Below are positions 1 through 7,041 of a DNA stretch of 37,514 nucleotides, piece by piece. Source of the DNA: Actinomycetota bacterium (GTDB lineage: Bacteria; Actinomycetota; Actinomycetes; Streptosporangiales; Streptosporangiaceae); contig JAJPIV010000098.1 of assembly GCA_021324595.1 (NCBI GenBank), forward strand, positions 1 to 37,514. Direction: 5' to 3'. The position numbers and the translations under genes are program-made. A model generated the notes under the pieces. That model searched no databases. It was not told where the DNA came from and saw nothing but the letters and a program-made list of their open reading frames with translations. Each line of letters starts with the position of its first letter. The first letter of the stretch is position 1.

Positions 1-817
1 GCGAGGCGAGCAGCCCGGGCCGGCTGGCGAGCCGGGCGGCGATCTGCTCGCAGCTGAGGCCGCCGACCCGGGCCGCGGCCAGCTCGATCGCCAGCGGCAG
101 GCCGTCCAGCGCGCGGCAGATCGCCGCCGCCGGGGCGAAGTTCCCGGGCCCGGGGGAGAAGCCGGGGTCAGCCGCGGCGGCCCGGGCGGCGAACAGCCTC
201 ATCGCGTCGCTGCCCGCCCAGCCGGGCCGCCGGCCGGCGGGGGACGCCGGCGGCAGGGACATCGGCGGCAGGGACATCGGCGGCACCTGCCACGCCGTCT
301 CGGCGGCCACCCGGAGCGGCTCCCGGCTGGTGGCGAGCACCCGCAGGCCCGGTGCCGCCGCGAGCAGGCGCTGGCAGGCCCTGGCGCACGCGTCGATGAG
401 ATGCTCGCAGGTGTCCAGGCACAGCAGCAGGCGGCGGGGCCGCAGGGCGTCGGCCAGGGTCGCCAGCAGCGGCCTGCCGGGCTCCTCGACGATCCCCAGG
501 GCGGCCGCGACGCGGGAGGCGACCAGGTCGCCCTGGCGCAGCCCGGCCAGGTCCACCAGGAACGCCCCGTCGGGGAACTGCCCGGACAGGTCCGCCATGA
601 GCCGCAGCGCGAGCCTGGTCTTGCCGATGCCGCCCGGGCCGCACAGCGTGAGCGCGCGGGAGGTCGCCGCGAGGCGGCGGAGCACGGCGAGCTCGCGGTC
701 CCGGCCGATGAACGCGGCCGGCTCGGCGCCTGCGAACCCTGCCCCGCCGTGCGCCCGCCCGGCCCCGGTCCCGCGGCGCGATCCACGCCCCGCCGGCGCG
801 AGCGCGTCTGGCCTCAC
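1..817 (-). CDS. LuxR/AfsR-type regulator with NB-ARC-like ATPase, 3' end outside window
   Basis: The frame reads from a GTG at 817 leftward through the window edge without a stop, so about 272 N-terminal residues are visible. A short Gly/Arg-rich leader is followed by an FIGRDREL motif (about residues 37-44) and a Walker A P-loop, GPGGIGKT. Further on come a hydrophobic LLLCLD Walker B-like strand, an LATSREPL sensor motif and GLPLAIELAAARV, all typical of the ATPase of large actinobacterial regulators (AfsR/SARP type or ATPase-LuxR type). The C-terminal half is missing, so the presence of a LuxR HTH or a TPR region cannot be checked. The start lies 14 nt beyond the ogt stop, on the same strand, so co-transcription with ogt is possible. 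GTG 817 is the first start after that stop, but no clear ribosome-binding site fixes it. Confidence 0.8.
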   Translation of the reverse strand, partial: MRPDALAPAGRGSRRGTGAGRAHGGAGFAGAEPAAFIGRDRELAVLRRLAATSRALTLCGPGGIGKTRLALRLMADLSGQFPDGAFLVDLAGLRQGDLVASRVAAALGIVEEPGRPLLATLADALRPRRLLLCLDTCEHLIDACARACQRLLAAAPGLRVLATSREPLRVAAETAWQVPPMSLPPMSLPPASPAGRRPGWAGSDAMRLFAARAAAADPGFSPGPGNFAPAAAICRALDGLPLAIELAAARVGGLSCEQIAARLASRPGLLAS

Positions 818-831
818 GTGCCCGCCCGCGG

Positions 832-1377
832 TCAGGCGAGCGCCCGGCCGCTCACCCGCCGCTCCAGCGCGAGCAGGAACCGCTTGCGGTCCAGCCCGCC
901 GCCGTAGCCGGTGAGGCTGCCGTCCGCGCCGATCACCCGGTGGCAGGGGACCACGATCGCGACCGGGTTCGCGCGGTTGGCCAGCCCGACGGCGCGTGAG
1001 GCACCCGGCCGGCCGATCCGCCGGGCCAGCTCGCCGTAGGAGGTCGTCTCGCCGTAGGGGATCTGCCGCAGGCGCTCCCAGACCGCGCGCTGGAAGGCCG
1101 TGCCCTCCAGCAGCAGCGGCAGGTCGAACTCGGTCAGCTCGCCGGCGAAGTAGGCGCGCAGCTGCCGGGCGGCCTCGGCGAGCACCCCGCCGGCCTGCGG
1201 CAGGTCCCCGGTCCCCGGCAGCCCGGCGGGCTCGCCCGGACGCCCCCCGCCGTCCATGCGCACCCCGGCCAGCGCGCCGCCGGCCGCCTCCAGGGCCAGC
1301 GGCCCCACGGGGCTGGCGACAACCACGCGGCCCCGCCCCCCGGGCCGCTCCGCCGTCACGATGGTCCTCACTGCCAC
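832..1377 (-). CDS. ogt: Methylated-DNA--protein-cysteine methyltransferase (Ogt)
   Basis: This suicide enzyme moves the methyl group of O6-methylguanine or O4-methylthymine to its own cysteine. The 181-residue protein has the length expected for Ogt. It has the C-terminal DNA-binding/active-site domain with FQRAVWERLRQIPYGETTSYGELA (in part) and the acceptor motif PCHRVIG with Cys145. The final GYGGGLDRKRFLLALE segment is also typical. Two GTG starts compete: GTG 1377 is only 3 nt from the GGAGGA box, while GTG 1371 is 9 nt away and is better placed, so the real protein may be two residues shorter. It lies 22 nt downstream of the Ada-AlkA gene on the same strand. The pair forms an alkylation-damage operon and is probably induced through methylated Ada. 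Confidence 0.95.
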   Translation of the reverse strand: MAVRTIVTAERPGGRGRVVVASPVGPLALEAAGGALAGVRMDGGGRPGEPAGLPGTGDLPQAGGVLAEAARQLRAYFAGELTEFDLPLLLEGTAFQRAVWERLRQIPYGETTSYGELARRIGRPGASRAVGLANRANPVAIVVPCHRVIGADGSLTGYGGGLDRKRFLLALERRVSGRALA

Positions 1378-1399
1378 TGCTCCTCCCGCGCCGGGGCGC

Positions 1400-2923
1400 T
1401 CAGGCGGCCGGCATCTCGCCGGCCGCGTGGCCGCAGGCGGCCCACAGGTACTGGACGGCGTAGGCGCGCCAGGGTCGCCAGCGCGCCGCCCGCCGGGAAA
1501 GCGCGGCGGGCGAGCCGGGCAGGCCCAGCGCGGCCGCCGCCCGGCGCACGCCGGGGTCGCCCGGGATGAACGCGTCCGGGTCGCCGAGGCCGCGCATCGC
1601 GATCAGCTCGGCCGTCCGCGGCCCCAGGCCGGGCAGGGCGGCCAGCCCGGCCCGGGCCCGGTGCCAGTCGGCTCCCGGGCTCAGGTCGATCTCGCCGCGG
1701 GCGAGCGCCCCGGCCAGCGCGGCCACGGCCCGCCGGCGGGCCGAGGGCAGGGCCAGGGCGCCCGCGCACTCCCCGCCCCCGGCCCCGGCGGCGATGGCCG
1801 CCACGGACGGGAAGAGCCGGGTCAGCCCGCCGGCGGGGTCCGCGGCCGGCTCGCCGAGGCACCGCGCCAGGCGCCCGGCGAGCGCCCGGGCCGCGGCGAC
1901 CGAGATCTGCTGGCCGATCACGGCCCGGACGGCGAGCTCGGCCGGATCGGTGGCCCGCGGGATGCGCCGGCCCGGCGCCCGGGTCACCAGGGGGGCGAGC
2001 ACCGGGTCCGCGGCCAGCTGGGCGCAGACCGCCACCGGGTCGGCGTCGAGGTCGAGCAGGCGCCGGCAGCGGCTGATCGCCGCCTGCAGGTCGCGCAGGT
2101 CGTCGAGGGCAAGCTGGCAGGCGACGTGGCCGGGCCCGGGGCGGAGCGCGACGACCCCGGTGCCGTGCGGGAGCCTGAGCGTGCGCCGGTAGGCGCCGTC
2201 GCGCCACTCCTCGACGCCCGGCACCGCCGTCGCGGCCAGGTGACCGAACAGGCTGCCCGGGAACAGCGGCGCCCGGTGGGGCAGCCGCAGCGCGATCACG
2301 GCGCGCGGCCGGACGGCGGCCGCGCCGCGCGCGCTCCCGGCTCCCGCCCCGCCCGCCGGGCGCGCCGCCCGCGCGCGCAGCTGGCCGGGGGTGCTCGCGA
2401 AGACGGCCCGGACCGTCTCGTTGAACGCCCGGATGCTGGGGAACCCGGCCGCGAACGCGACGTCCCCCATGGGCAGCGCGGTCGTCTCGATCAGCAGCCG
2501 GGCGGCCTGGGCGCGCTGGGCGCGGGCCAGGGCCAGCGGGCCCGCGCCCACCTCGGCCAGCAGCGCCCGCTCCACCTGGCGGGGGCTGTACCCGAGCCTG
2601 GCCGCCAGCCCGGCGACGCCCGCGGCGTCGACCACGCCGTCGGCGATCAGCCGCATCGCCCGGGCGGCCAGGTCGGCACGCGCGTTCCACTCCGGCGATC
2701 CCGGGCTGGCGTCCGGCCGGCACCGCTTGCACGCGCGGAACCCGGCCCGCTGCGCCGCGGCGGCGCTCGGGAAGAACCGCATGTTCCGCGGCCTCGGCGG
2801 CGCCGCCGGGCAGCTCGGCCGGCAGTAGATGCCGGTGGTCAGCACCCCGACGAAGAACCAGCCGTCGAACCGCTCGTCCCTCGAGCGCACCGCCCTCGCG
2901 CAGCGCTCGGTGTCCTCATGCAC
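1400..2923 (-). CDS. alkA: Ada-AlkA fusion: adaptive-response regulator and 3-methyladenine DNA glycosylase
   Basis: One 507-residue chain joins three functions. The N-terminal Ada zinc domain has the four metal cysteines Cys34, Cys38, Cys65 and Cys68; by analogy with Ada, Cys34 takes the methyl group from phosphotriesters. An AraC-type HTH follows (about 75-180, with DVAFAAGFPSIRAFNETVR as the second helix-turn-helix and its extension). Then come an AlkA N-terminal domain (about 205-290) and a HhH-GPD glycosylase domain. The last contains LPGLGPRTAELIAMRGLGD and the catalytic aspartate Asp456 within IPGDPGV. This layout is known from mycobacterial Ada-AlkA proteins. It starts at GTG 2923 with only a weak GGCAGG box upstream. 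It is followed by ogt, which supplies the O6-alkylguanine activity that the fusion lacks. Self-methylation probably turns it into an activator of this operon. Confidence 0.95.
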   Translation of the reverse strand: MHEDTERCARAVRSRDERFDGWFFVGVLTTGIYCRPSCPAAPPRPRNMRFFPSAAAAQRAGFRACKRCRPDASPGSPEWNARADLAARAMRLIADGVVDAAGVAGLAARLGYSPRQVERALLAEVGAGPLALARAQRAQAARLLIETTALPMGDVAFAAGFPSIRAFNETVRAVFASTPGQLRARAARPAGGAGAGSARGAAAVRPRAVIALRLPHRAPLFPGSLFGHLAATAVPGVEEWRDGAYRRTLRLPHGTGVVALRPGPGHVACQLALDDLRDLQAAISRCRRLLDLDADPVAVCAQLAADPVLAPLVTRAPGRRIPRATDPAELAVRAVIGQQISVAAARALAGRLARCLGEPAADPAGGLTRLFPSVAAIAAGAGGGECAGALALPSARRRAVAALAGALARGEIDLSPGADWHRARAGLAALPGLGPRTAELIAMRGLGDPDAFIPGDPGVRRAAAALGLPGSPAALSRRAARWRPWRAYAVQYLWAACGHAAGEMPAA

Positions 2924-2997
2924 CCTGCCAGCATCGCCGCCGCGGCCCGGGCGGGCTAGCGGAAACGCGACATCGCCGCCGGCCGCCGGGTACCCGG

Positions 2998-5199
2998 CTA
3001 GCCCCGCTCGATGGCACGGGCGACTTGCTCCCTGGTCAGCGGCAGGTCACGGACCCGGACGCCGACGGCGTCGGCGAGCGCGTTGCCGATCGCAGCGGCC
3101 ACGGGCCCCTGGGCGACCTCGCCGGCCCCGGCCTCCGGCTCCTCCGACTCCATGATCGCGACCTGGACCCGCGGCACCTCCGAGAACCGCAGGATCGGAT
3201 AGTCGTCCCAGGTCACCGAGGTGACGGCCGACCGGCTGAACCTGACCCGCTCCTTCAGCGCCCAGCTCGCGGACTGGATCGCCCCGCCCTCCAGCTGGTT
3301 GGCGACGCCGTCGGGGCTGATCACCTTGCCCACGTCCGCGGCCACCCATAGCCGCCGCACGCGGACGGAGCTGTGCGCCTCCACTTCGGCGACGGCCGCG
3401 CAGTACCCGGCCAGCCCCTTGTAGCGGGCGTAGCCGACGCCCCATCCGGTGCCGTCCGCGCGCGGCCGGGCGTCCCAGCCGGCCAGGCGGGCGGCCTCCC
3501 GCAGGACCCGCGCGGCCCTCGGGTCGCTCAGGTGGGCCAGGCGGAACGCGACCGGGTCCGCCCCGGCTGCCGCGGCGAGCTCATCGATCACCGACTCGAT
3601 CGCGAACACGTTCAGGAACGCGCCGAGCGAGCGCAGCGAGGAAGTCCGCAGCGGCATGGCGAGCAGCCGGTGCCGCCTGACCAGCAGGTCGGGGATGTCG
3701 TAGCCGGGGACCGCGTTCCGGGTGGATCCCATCGCGCCGGTGGGCGGGCCGTCCGGGGCAGGCGGCGCCGGCTCGCCGCCGGCCACGTGCGCCGCGGCGA
3801 GCAGCCGCGGGTGCCCCCCCGAGCCCGGGCGCCCGATGAACCCGTTGCTCCACACGTCCTGGCGCCAGGTGACGATCCGGCCCTCCGGCGACAGCCCCGC
3901 CTCGATCCTGGCGAGCATCGCCGGGCCGAGCGGCGCCCAGCCCAGCTCGTCCTCCCGTGACCAGAGCACCCGCACCGGCCGGCCTCCGGCGGCGCGGGCA
4001 AGCAGCACGGCGTCGAAGGCCGCGTCGTCGGCGCCGTTGTGCCCGTAGGCCCCGGCGCCCTCGGCGTGGCAGACGGTCACCTGCCCGGGCGCGATCCCCA
4101 GCGCCGCGGCGATCGCGCCGCGCAACGCGAACGGTCCCTGGCTGTGGCTCCAGACCGTCACCTGCTCGCCGTCCCAGCGCGCGATCGCGCAGCTGGGGGC
4201 CATCGAGGCGTGGGCGAGGTACGGCCGGGTGAACTCCGCGGCGACCGTCCGCACCGCCCGCGACGCCGCGGCCTGGTCCGCCCGCCGCGCCACCGTCGAC
4301 TCCTCGGCGGGCGCCGAGCGCAGGAACGCGGCCAGGTCGTCGCAGTCCGGCAGCGGCGGGAGCGCCCCCAGGCCGGGCTCCGGCCCGGCCAGCCAGCTGG
4401 CGGCCCGCCGGACCACCCCCGCGGCCCGCACCGCGTCCCGCTCGGCCTCCGCGACCACGCCGAGGAAAGAGCCGTCCCGCACCACCGCCGTGCCCGGCGG
4501 CAGCCCCGCCCGGGCCAGGGCGGCGGCGTCCGGCAGGCCGGCCAGCCGGGCGTTCACCGCGGGCGGGCGCACCACCCGGCCGTGGCGCATGCCGGGCAGC
4601 GCCAGGTCGTGCAGGAAGGCCGGGCGCCCGGTCACCTTGGCCGGCAGGTCCCGGCGGGGCGCGCTGCGCCCGGCCACCGACCAGCGGCGCGGGTCACTGG
4701 CCGGCACCGGGGGGCCGGCGTCCCGGTCCAGCACGGCCGGGTCGGCGGCCACCAGCGTCCAGTAGGTGAGCCCGGTCGGGCCGCCAGGGCCGACGATCCG
4801 CCCGTCCGCCACCCGCAGGCTCGCCGGGTCGGCCCCCAGCCGCCGCGCCGCCGCCGCCAGCAGCGCCATCCTGGCCTGCGCGCACGCCTGGCGCAGCGCC
4901 GCGCCCGACTCCTCCACCGACCGGCTGCCCGAGGTGATCCCCTCGTCGGGGCTGCGGTCGGTGCGCACCGGGGCGACCGTCACCCGGTCCAGCCCGACCT
5001 CCAGCTCCTCGGCGGCAACCTGGGCGAGCGCCGTCCAGATCCCCTGGCCGTACTCGACCTTGCCGGTGGACACGGTGACCGCGCCGGCCGCCGACAGGTC
5101 CACCCAGGCGGAGAGCCTGGGGTTGGCGGCCAGCGTCGGCGGCAGGGCCGGGCCGGCCGGGTGCCCGGAGGCGGCGGGCCCGCCCGCCGGGCCGGTCAC
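2998..5199 (-). CDS. Molybdenum hydroxylase large subunit (IorB / xanthine dehydrogenase family)
   Basis: This is a 733-residue molybdopterin-binding subunit of a xanthine dehydrogenase / aldehyde oxidase family enzyme, of the short form seen in isoquinoline 1-oxidoreductase beta subunits. It begins with a VTVSTGKVEYGQG segment (about 41-53), the first molybdopterin contact region. A HSQGPFALRGAIAAALGI block follows in the middle, and near the C-terminus is GAGEVAQGPVAAAIGNALADA, whose glutamate is the general base in this family. No twin-arginine leader is visible, so the enzyme is probably cytoplasmic. GTG 5199 overlaps the TGA of the [2Fe-2S] subunit by 4 nt (GTGA), which means translational coupling. 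There is no FAD subunit nearby; the two-subunit form usually passes electrons to a cytochrome or another acceptor. The substrate cannot be read from the sequence. Confidence 0.85.
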   Translation of the reverse strand: MTGPAGGPAASGHPAGPALPPTLAANPRLSAWVDLSAAGAVTVSTGKVEYGQGIWTALAQVAAEELEVGLDRVTVAPVRTDRSPDEGITSGSRSVEESGAALRQACAQARMALLAAAARRLGADPASLRVADGRIVGPGGPTGLTYWTLVAADPAVLDRDAGPPVPASDPRRWSVAGRSAPRRDLPAKVTGRPAFLHDLALPGMRHGRVVRPPAVNARLAGLPDAAALARAGLPPGTAVVRDGSFLGVVAEAERDAVRAAGVVRRAASWLAGPEPGLGALPPLPDCDDLAAFLRSAPAEESTVARRADQAAASRAVRTVAAEFTRPYLAHASMAPSCAIARWDGEQVTVWSHSQGPFALRGAIAAALGIAPGQVTVCHAEGAGAYGHNGADDAAFDAVLLARAAGGRPVRVLWSREDELGWAPLGPAMLARIEAGLSPEGRIVTWRQDVWSNGFIGRPGSGGHPRLLAAAHVAGGEPAPPAPDGPPTGAMGSTRNAVPGYDIPDLLVRRHRLLAMPLRTSSLRSLGAFLNVFAIESVIDELAAAAGADPVAFRLAHLSDPRAARVLREAARLAGWDARPRADGTGWGVGYARYKGLAGYCAAVAEVEAHSSVRVRRLWVAADVGKVISPDGVANQLEGGAIQSASWALKERVRFSRSAVTSVTWDDYPILRFSEVPRVQVAIMESEEPEAGAGEVAQGPVAAAIGNALADAVGVRVRDLPLTREQVARAIERG

Positions 5200-5726
5200 G
5201 GGGCCGCCTGCCGGTCCTGCCGGGCCCGGCCGTCCCGCCCCGGCGGGTCACCGCAGGCCATCCGCCGGGCCGCCGCGAGCACTGCGGCGATGATCCGCTG
5301 ATGCGCGCCGCACCGGCACAGGTTCTGCTCGAGCGCCGCGCGCACCTGCTCCTCGCCGGGGGAGGGGTCGGCAGCCAGCAGCGCGACCGCGCTGATGATC
5401 ATGCCTGACGTGCAGTACCCGCACTGGGCGGCCTGCTCGTCCAGGAACGCCCGCTGCACCGGGTGCGGCGCGCCGTCCCGGCCTGCCAGCCCCTCCACGG
5501 TGGTGACCGCATGGCCCTGCGCGGCCCCGGCCGGCAGGTCGCAGGACGAGCGGGCGCGGCCGTCGATCAGCACGAAGCAGGCACCGCACAGCCCCTGCCC
5601 GCAGCCGAACCTCGGGCCGGCCAGGCCGAGGTCGTGGCGGAGCACGTCGAGCAGGGGAGTGGCCGGGTCGCAGCGCACGGCGTACCCGGCCCCGTTCACG
5701 GTCAGCCGCAGGTCCTGCTCGTCCAT
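5196..5726 (-). CDS. Molybdenum hydroxylase [2Fe-2S] subunit (IorA / CoxS family)
   Basis: This small iron-sulfur subunit carries electrons from the molybdenum subunit encoded just downstream. The chosen start, ATG 5726, gives 176 residues and has a GGAGGGAG box a few bases upstream; a longer frame exists but its extension looks non-coding. The N-terminal plant-ferredoxin-type domain has CGQGLCGACFVLIDG and a fourth Cys about 15 residues later. The C-terminal helical domain has CGYCTSGMI and NLCRCGAH, together the eight cysteines that hold two [2Fe-2S] clusters. The last 20 residues are rich in Gly, Asp and Arg and extend past the usual family end. The stop overlaps the start of the large subunit by 4 nt. 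Confidence 0.92.
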   Translation of the reverse strand: MDEQDLRLTVNGAGYAVRCDPATPLLDVLRHDLGLAGPRFGCGQGLCGACFVLIDGRARSSCDLPAGAAQGHAVTTVEGLAGRDGAPHPVQRAFLDEQAAQCGYCTSGMIISAVALLAADPSPGEEQVRAALEQNLCRCGAHQRIIAAVLAAARRMACGDPPGRDGRARQDRQAAP

Positions 5727-5911
5727 CGGCTCCCTCCGGTAGGGCCAGCGCCGCAGTCGATTGCACCATTCTGCCCCCGGGCCGCGGGCGGGCTGCCGCC
5801 GGGCCGCGTGGCGGCCGGCCCCGGGGCCGGCCGCTATGCTGTCGAGCGCGTGACCGCGCCGCGCCGCGGCGCGGCAGGCTCGGGTCATCGTGCCACGAGG
5901 GAGGGCGTGAG

Positions 5912-6541
5912 ATGGGCATCCGGCTCGGCGACCAGGCGCCGAACTTCACCGCCGACACCACCGAGGGAACGATCGACTTCCACCAGTGGAAGGCGGGCAG
6001 CTGGGCGGTGCTGTTCAGCCATCCAGCCGACTTCACCCCGGTCTGCACCACCGAGCTCGGCCGCACCGCCGCGCTGAAGGAGGAGTTCGCCCGGCGCGGG
6101 GTCAAGGTGATCGCCGTCTCGGTCGACCCGGTCGGCAGCCACCGGAGCTGGGCGCCGGACATCGCCGAGGTCGGGGGCACCGAGCTGAACTTCCCGATCA
6201 TCGCCGACCCCGACCGGACCGTGTCGCAGCTGTACGACATGATCCACCCGGGCGAGGGCGACACCTCGACCGTGCGCTCGGTGTTCATCATCGACCCGGC
6301 CAACAGGGTGCGGCTGACGCTCACCTATCCCAAGTCCGTGGGCCGCAACTTCGGCGAGATCCTCCGCGTGATCGACGCGCTCCAGCTGACCGACCGCGCT
6401 CCGGTCTCCACGCCGGTCGACTGGGCGCCGGGAGACCGGATCATCGTCTCGCCCGCCATGCCCACCGAGGAGGCGCGGCAGCGGTTCGAGGACGTCGAGG
6501 AGGTCCGGCCCTACCTGCGCTGGGCCAGGCAGCCCGCCTGA
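5912..6541 (+). CDS. 1-Cys peroxiredoxin (Prx6 family)
   Basis: This 209-residue thiol peroxidase reduces peroxides through one peroxidatic cysteine, Cys45, in the motif FTPVCTTELG. The thioredoxin fold shows VLFSHPADFTPVC at the front, then KVIAVSVDP, and further on RSVFIIDP. The long C-terminal part (PAMPTEEARQRF and RPYLRW) is typical of Prx6-type dimers. I see no second resolving cysteine. ATG 5912 has a strong GAGGGAGGG box upstream. It is transcribed away from the molybdenum hydroxylase genes, with a 185-bp intergenic region between the two starts. Its partner reductant is not encoded nearby. Confidence 0.95.
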   Translation: MGIRLGDQAPNFTADTTEGTIDFHQWKAGSWAVLFSHPADFTPVCTTELGRTAALKEEFARRGVKVIAVSVDPVGSHRSWAPDIAEVGGTELNFPIIADPDRTVSQLYDMIHPGEGDTSTVRSVFIIDPANRVRLTLTYPKSVGRNFGEILRVIDALQLTDRAPVSTPVDWAPGDRIIVSPAMPTEEARQRFEDVEEVRPYLRWARQPA

Positions 6542-6567
6542 CGCGCGGACGGCGTCGGCGCCCGTCG

Positions 6568-6595
6568 CGCGCCGATAATGGGCATTATGTAAAGT
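6568..6595. other. Candidate chromosomal dif site (XerC/XerD recombination site)
   Basis: The intergenic sequence contains ATAATG GG CATTAT, a perfect inverted repeat at 6575-6588, set in 28 bp of dif-like layout. The left (XerC-type) 11-bp arm ends in CCGATAA, the 6-bp centre is TGGGCA, and the right (XerD-type) arm is TTATGTAAAGT. Against the actinobacterial dif consensus as I remember it (TTSR CCGATAAT VN ACATTATG TCAAGT), 24 of 28 positions agree. The mismatches are two at the outer left edge, one A-to-G in the centre and one C-to-A in the right arm. The short AT-rich core stands out in this GC-rich DNA. Confidence 0.75.
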
Positions 6596-6665
6596 AGTGG
6601 CCTCGCCCCGCTCGGGCCGCCCGCCGGCGCCGGGCAGGGGCCGGGGGCACGCCCCGGCGCCTGGC

Positions 6666-6926
6666 CTAGCCGGCGCCGGGCAGGGTCTGGGCGACGTCCA
6701 GGGCCGGGCCGTCGAACGCGTCGCGCCAGCCCTCCCGGTACAGGCCTGCCAGGGCGGCGCGGGTCGCGGCGTCCCGGACGACGATGACCCGCCGGGGCGG
6801 CCGGTTCGCCCCGCTGGGCGCGAAGCGGGCGTCGTCGGGCACCTCGGCGATCACCGAGTCCGGGACGTCCGAGCCCGTGAACTCCCGGACGGCCCCGCTG
6901 GTCCGCATGGCCTGCCTCAGTTCCAT
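6666..6926 (-). pseudogene. Nitroreductase N-terminal fragment
   Basis: The 86-residue frame from ATG 6926 matches the beginning of a nitroreductase-family flavoprotein: MELRQAMRTSGAVREF, then DARFAPSGANRPPRRVIVV and LAGLYREGWRDAF. The ARFAPSGANRQP-type motif is the FMN phosphate contact region. Family members have about 190-220 residues. Here a TAG at 6666-6668 ends the frame before the central and C-terminal flavin-binding parts, and I find no continuation in another frame. The break lies about 70 bp from the dif-like site, so a deletion at the terminus is one explanation. A functional short protein is unlikely. Confidence 0.7.
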
Positions 6927-7041
6927 GCGGCCGATGCTGCCAGGCGGCACCGACACCGGCCCGGTATCGTCGGATAGTCCCATCTTCGGCCGGTTCACAT
7001 GCCCGGCCGGCTCACGGCACGCGAGGCAGGGAGGCATCACC

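Noticed and set aside
1256-2959. Long plus-strand frame of 567 codons opposite the repair genes
   Set aside because: It is a GC-driven shadow of Ada-AlkA and Ogt; its residues are almost only Gly, Arg, Pro and Ala, and no motif appears.
6784-7041. Longer N-terminus for the kinase-aminotransferase fusion
   Set aside because: The added 86 residues are antisense to the nitroreductase fragment and look like a shadow; GTG 7042 has a good ribosome-binding site.
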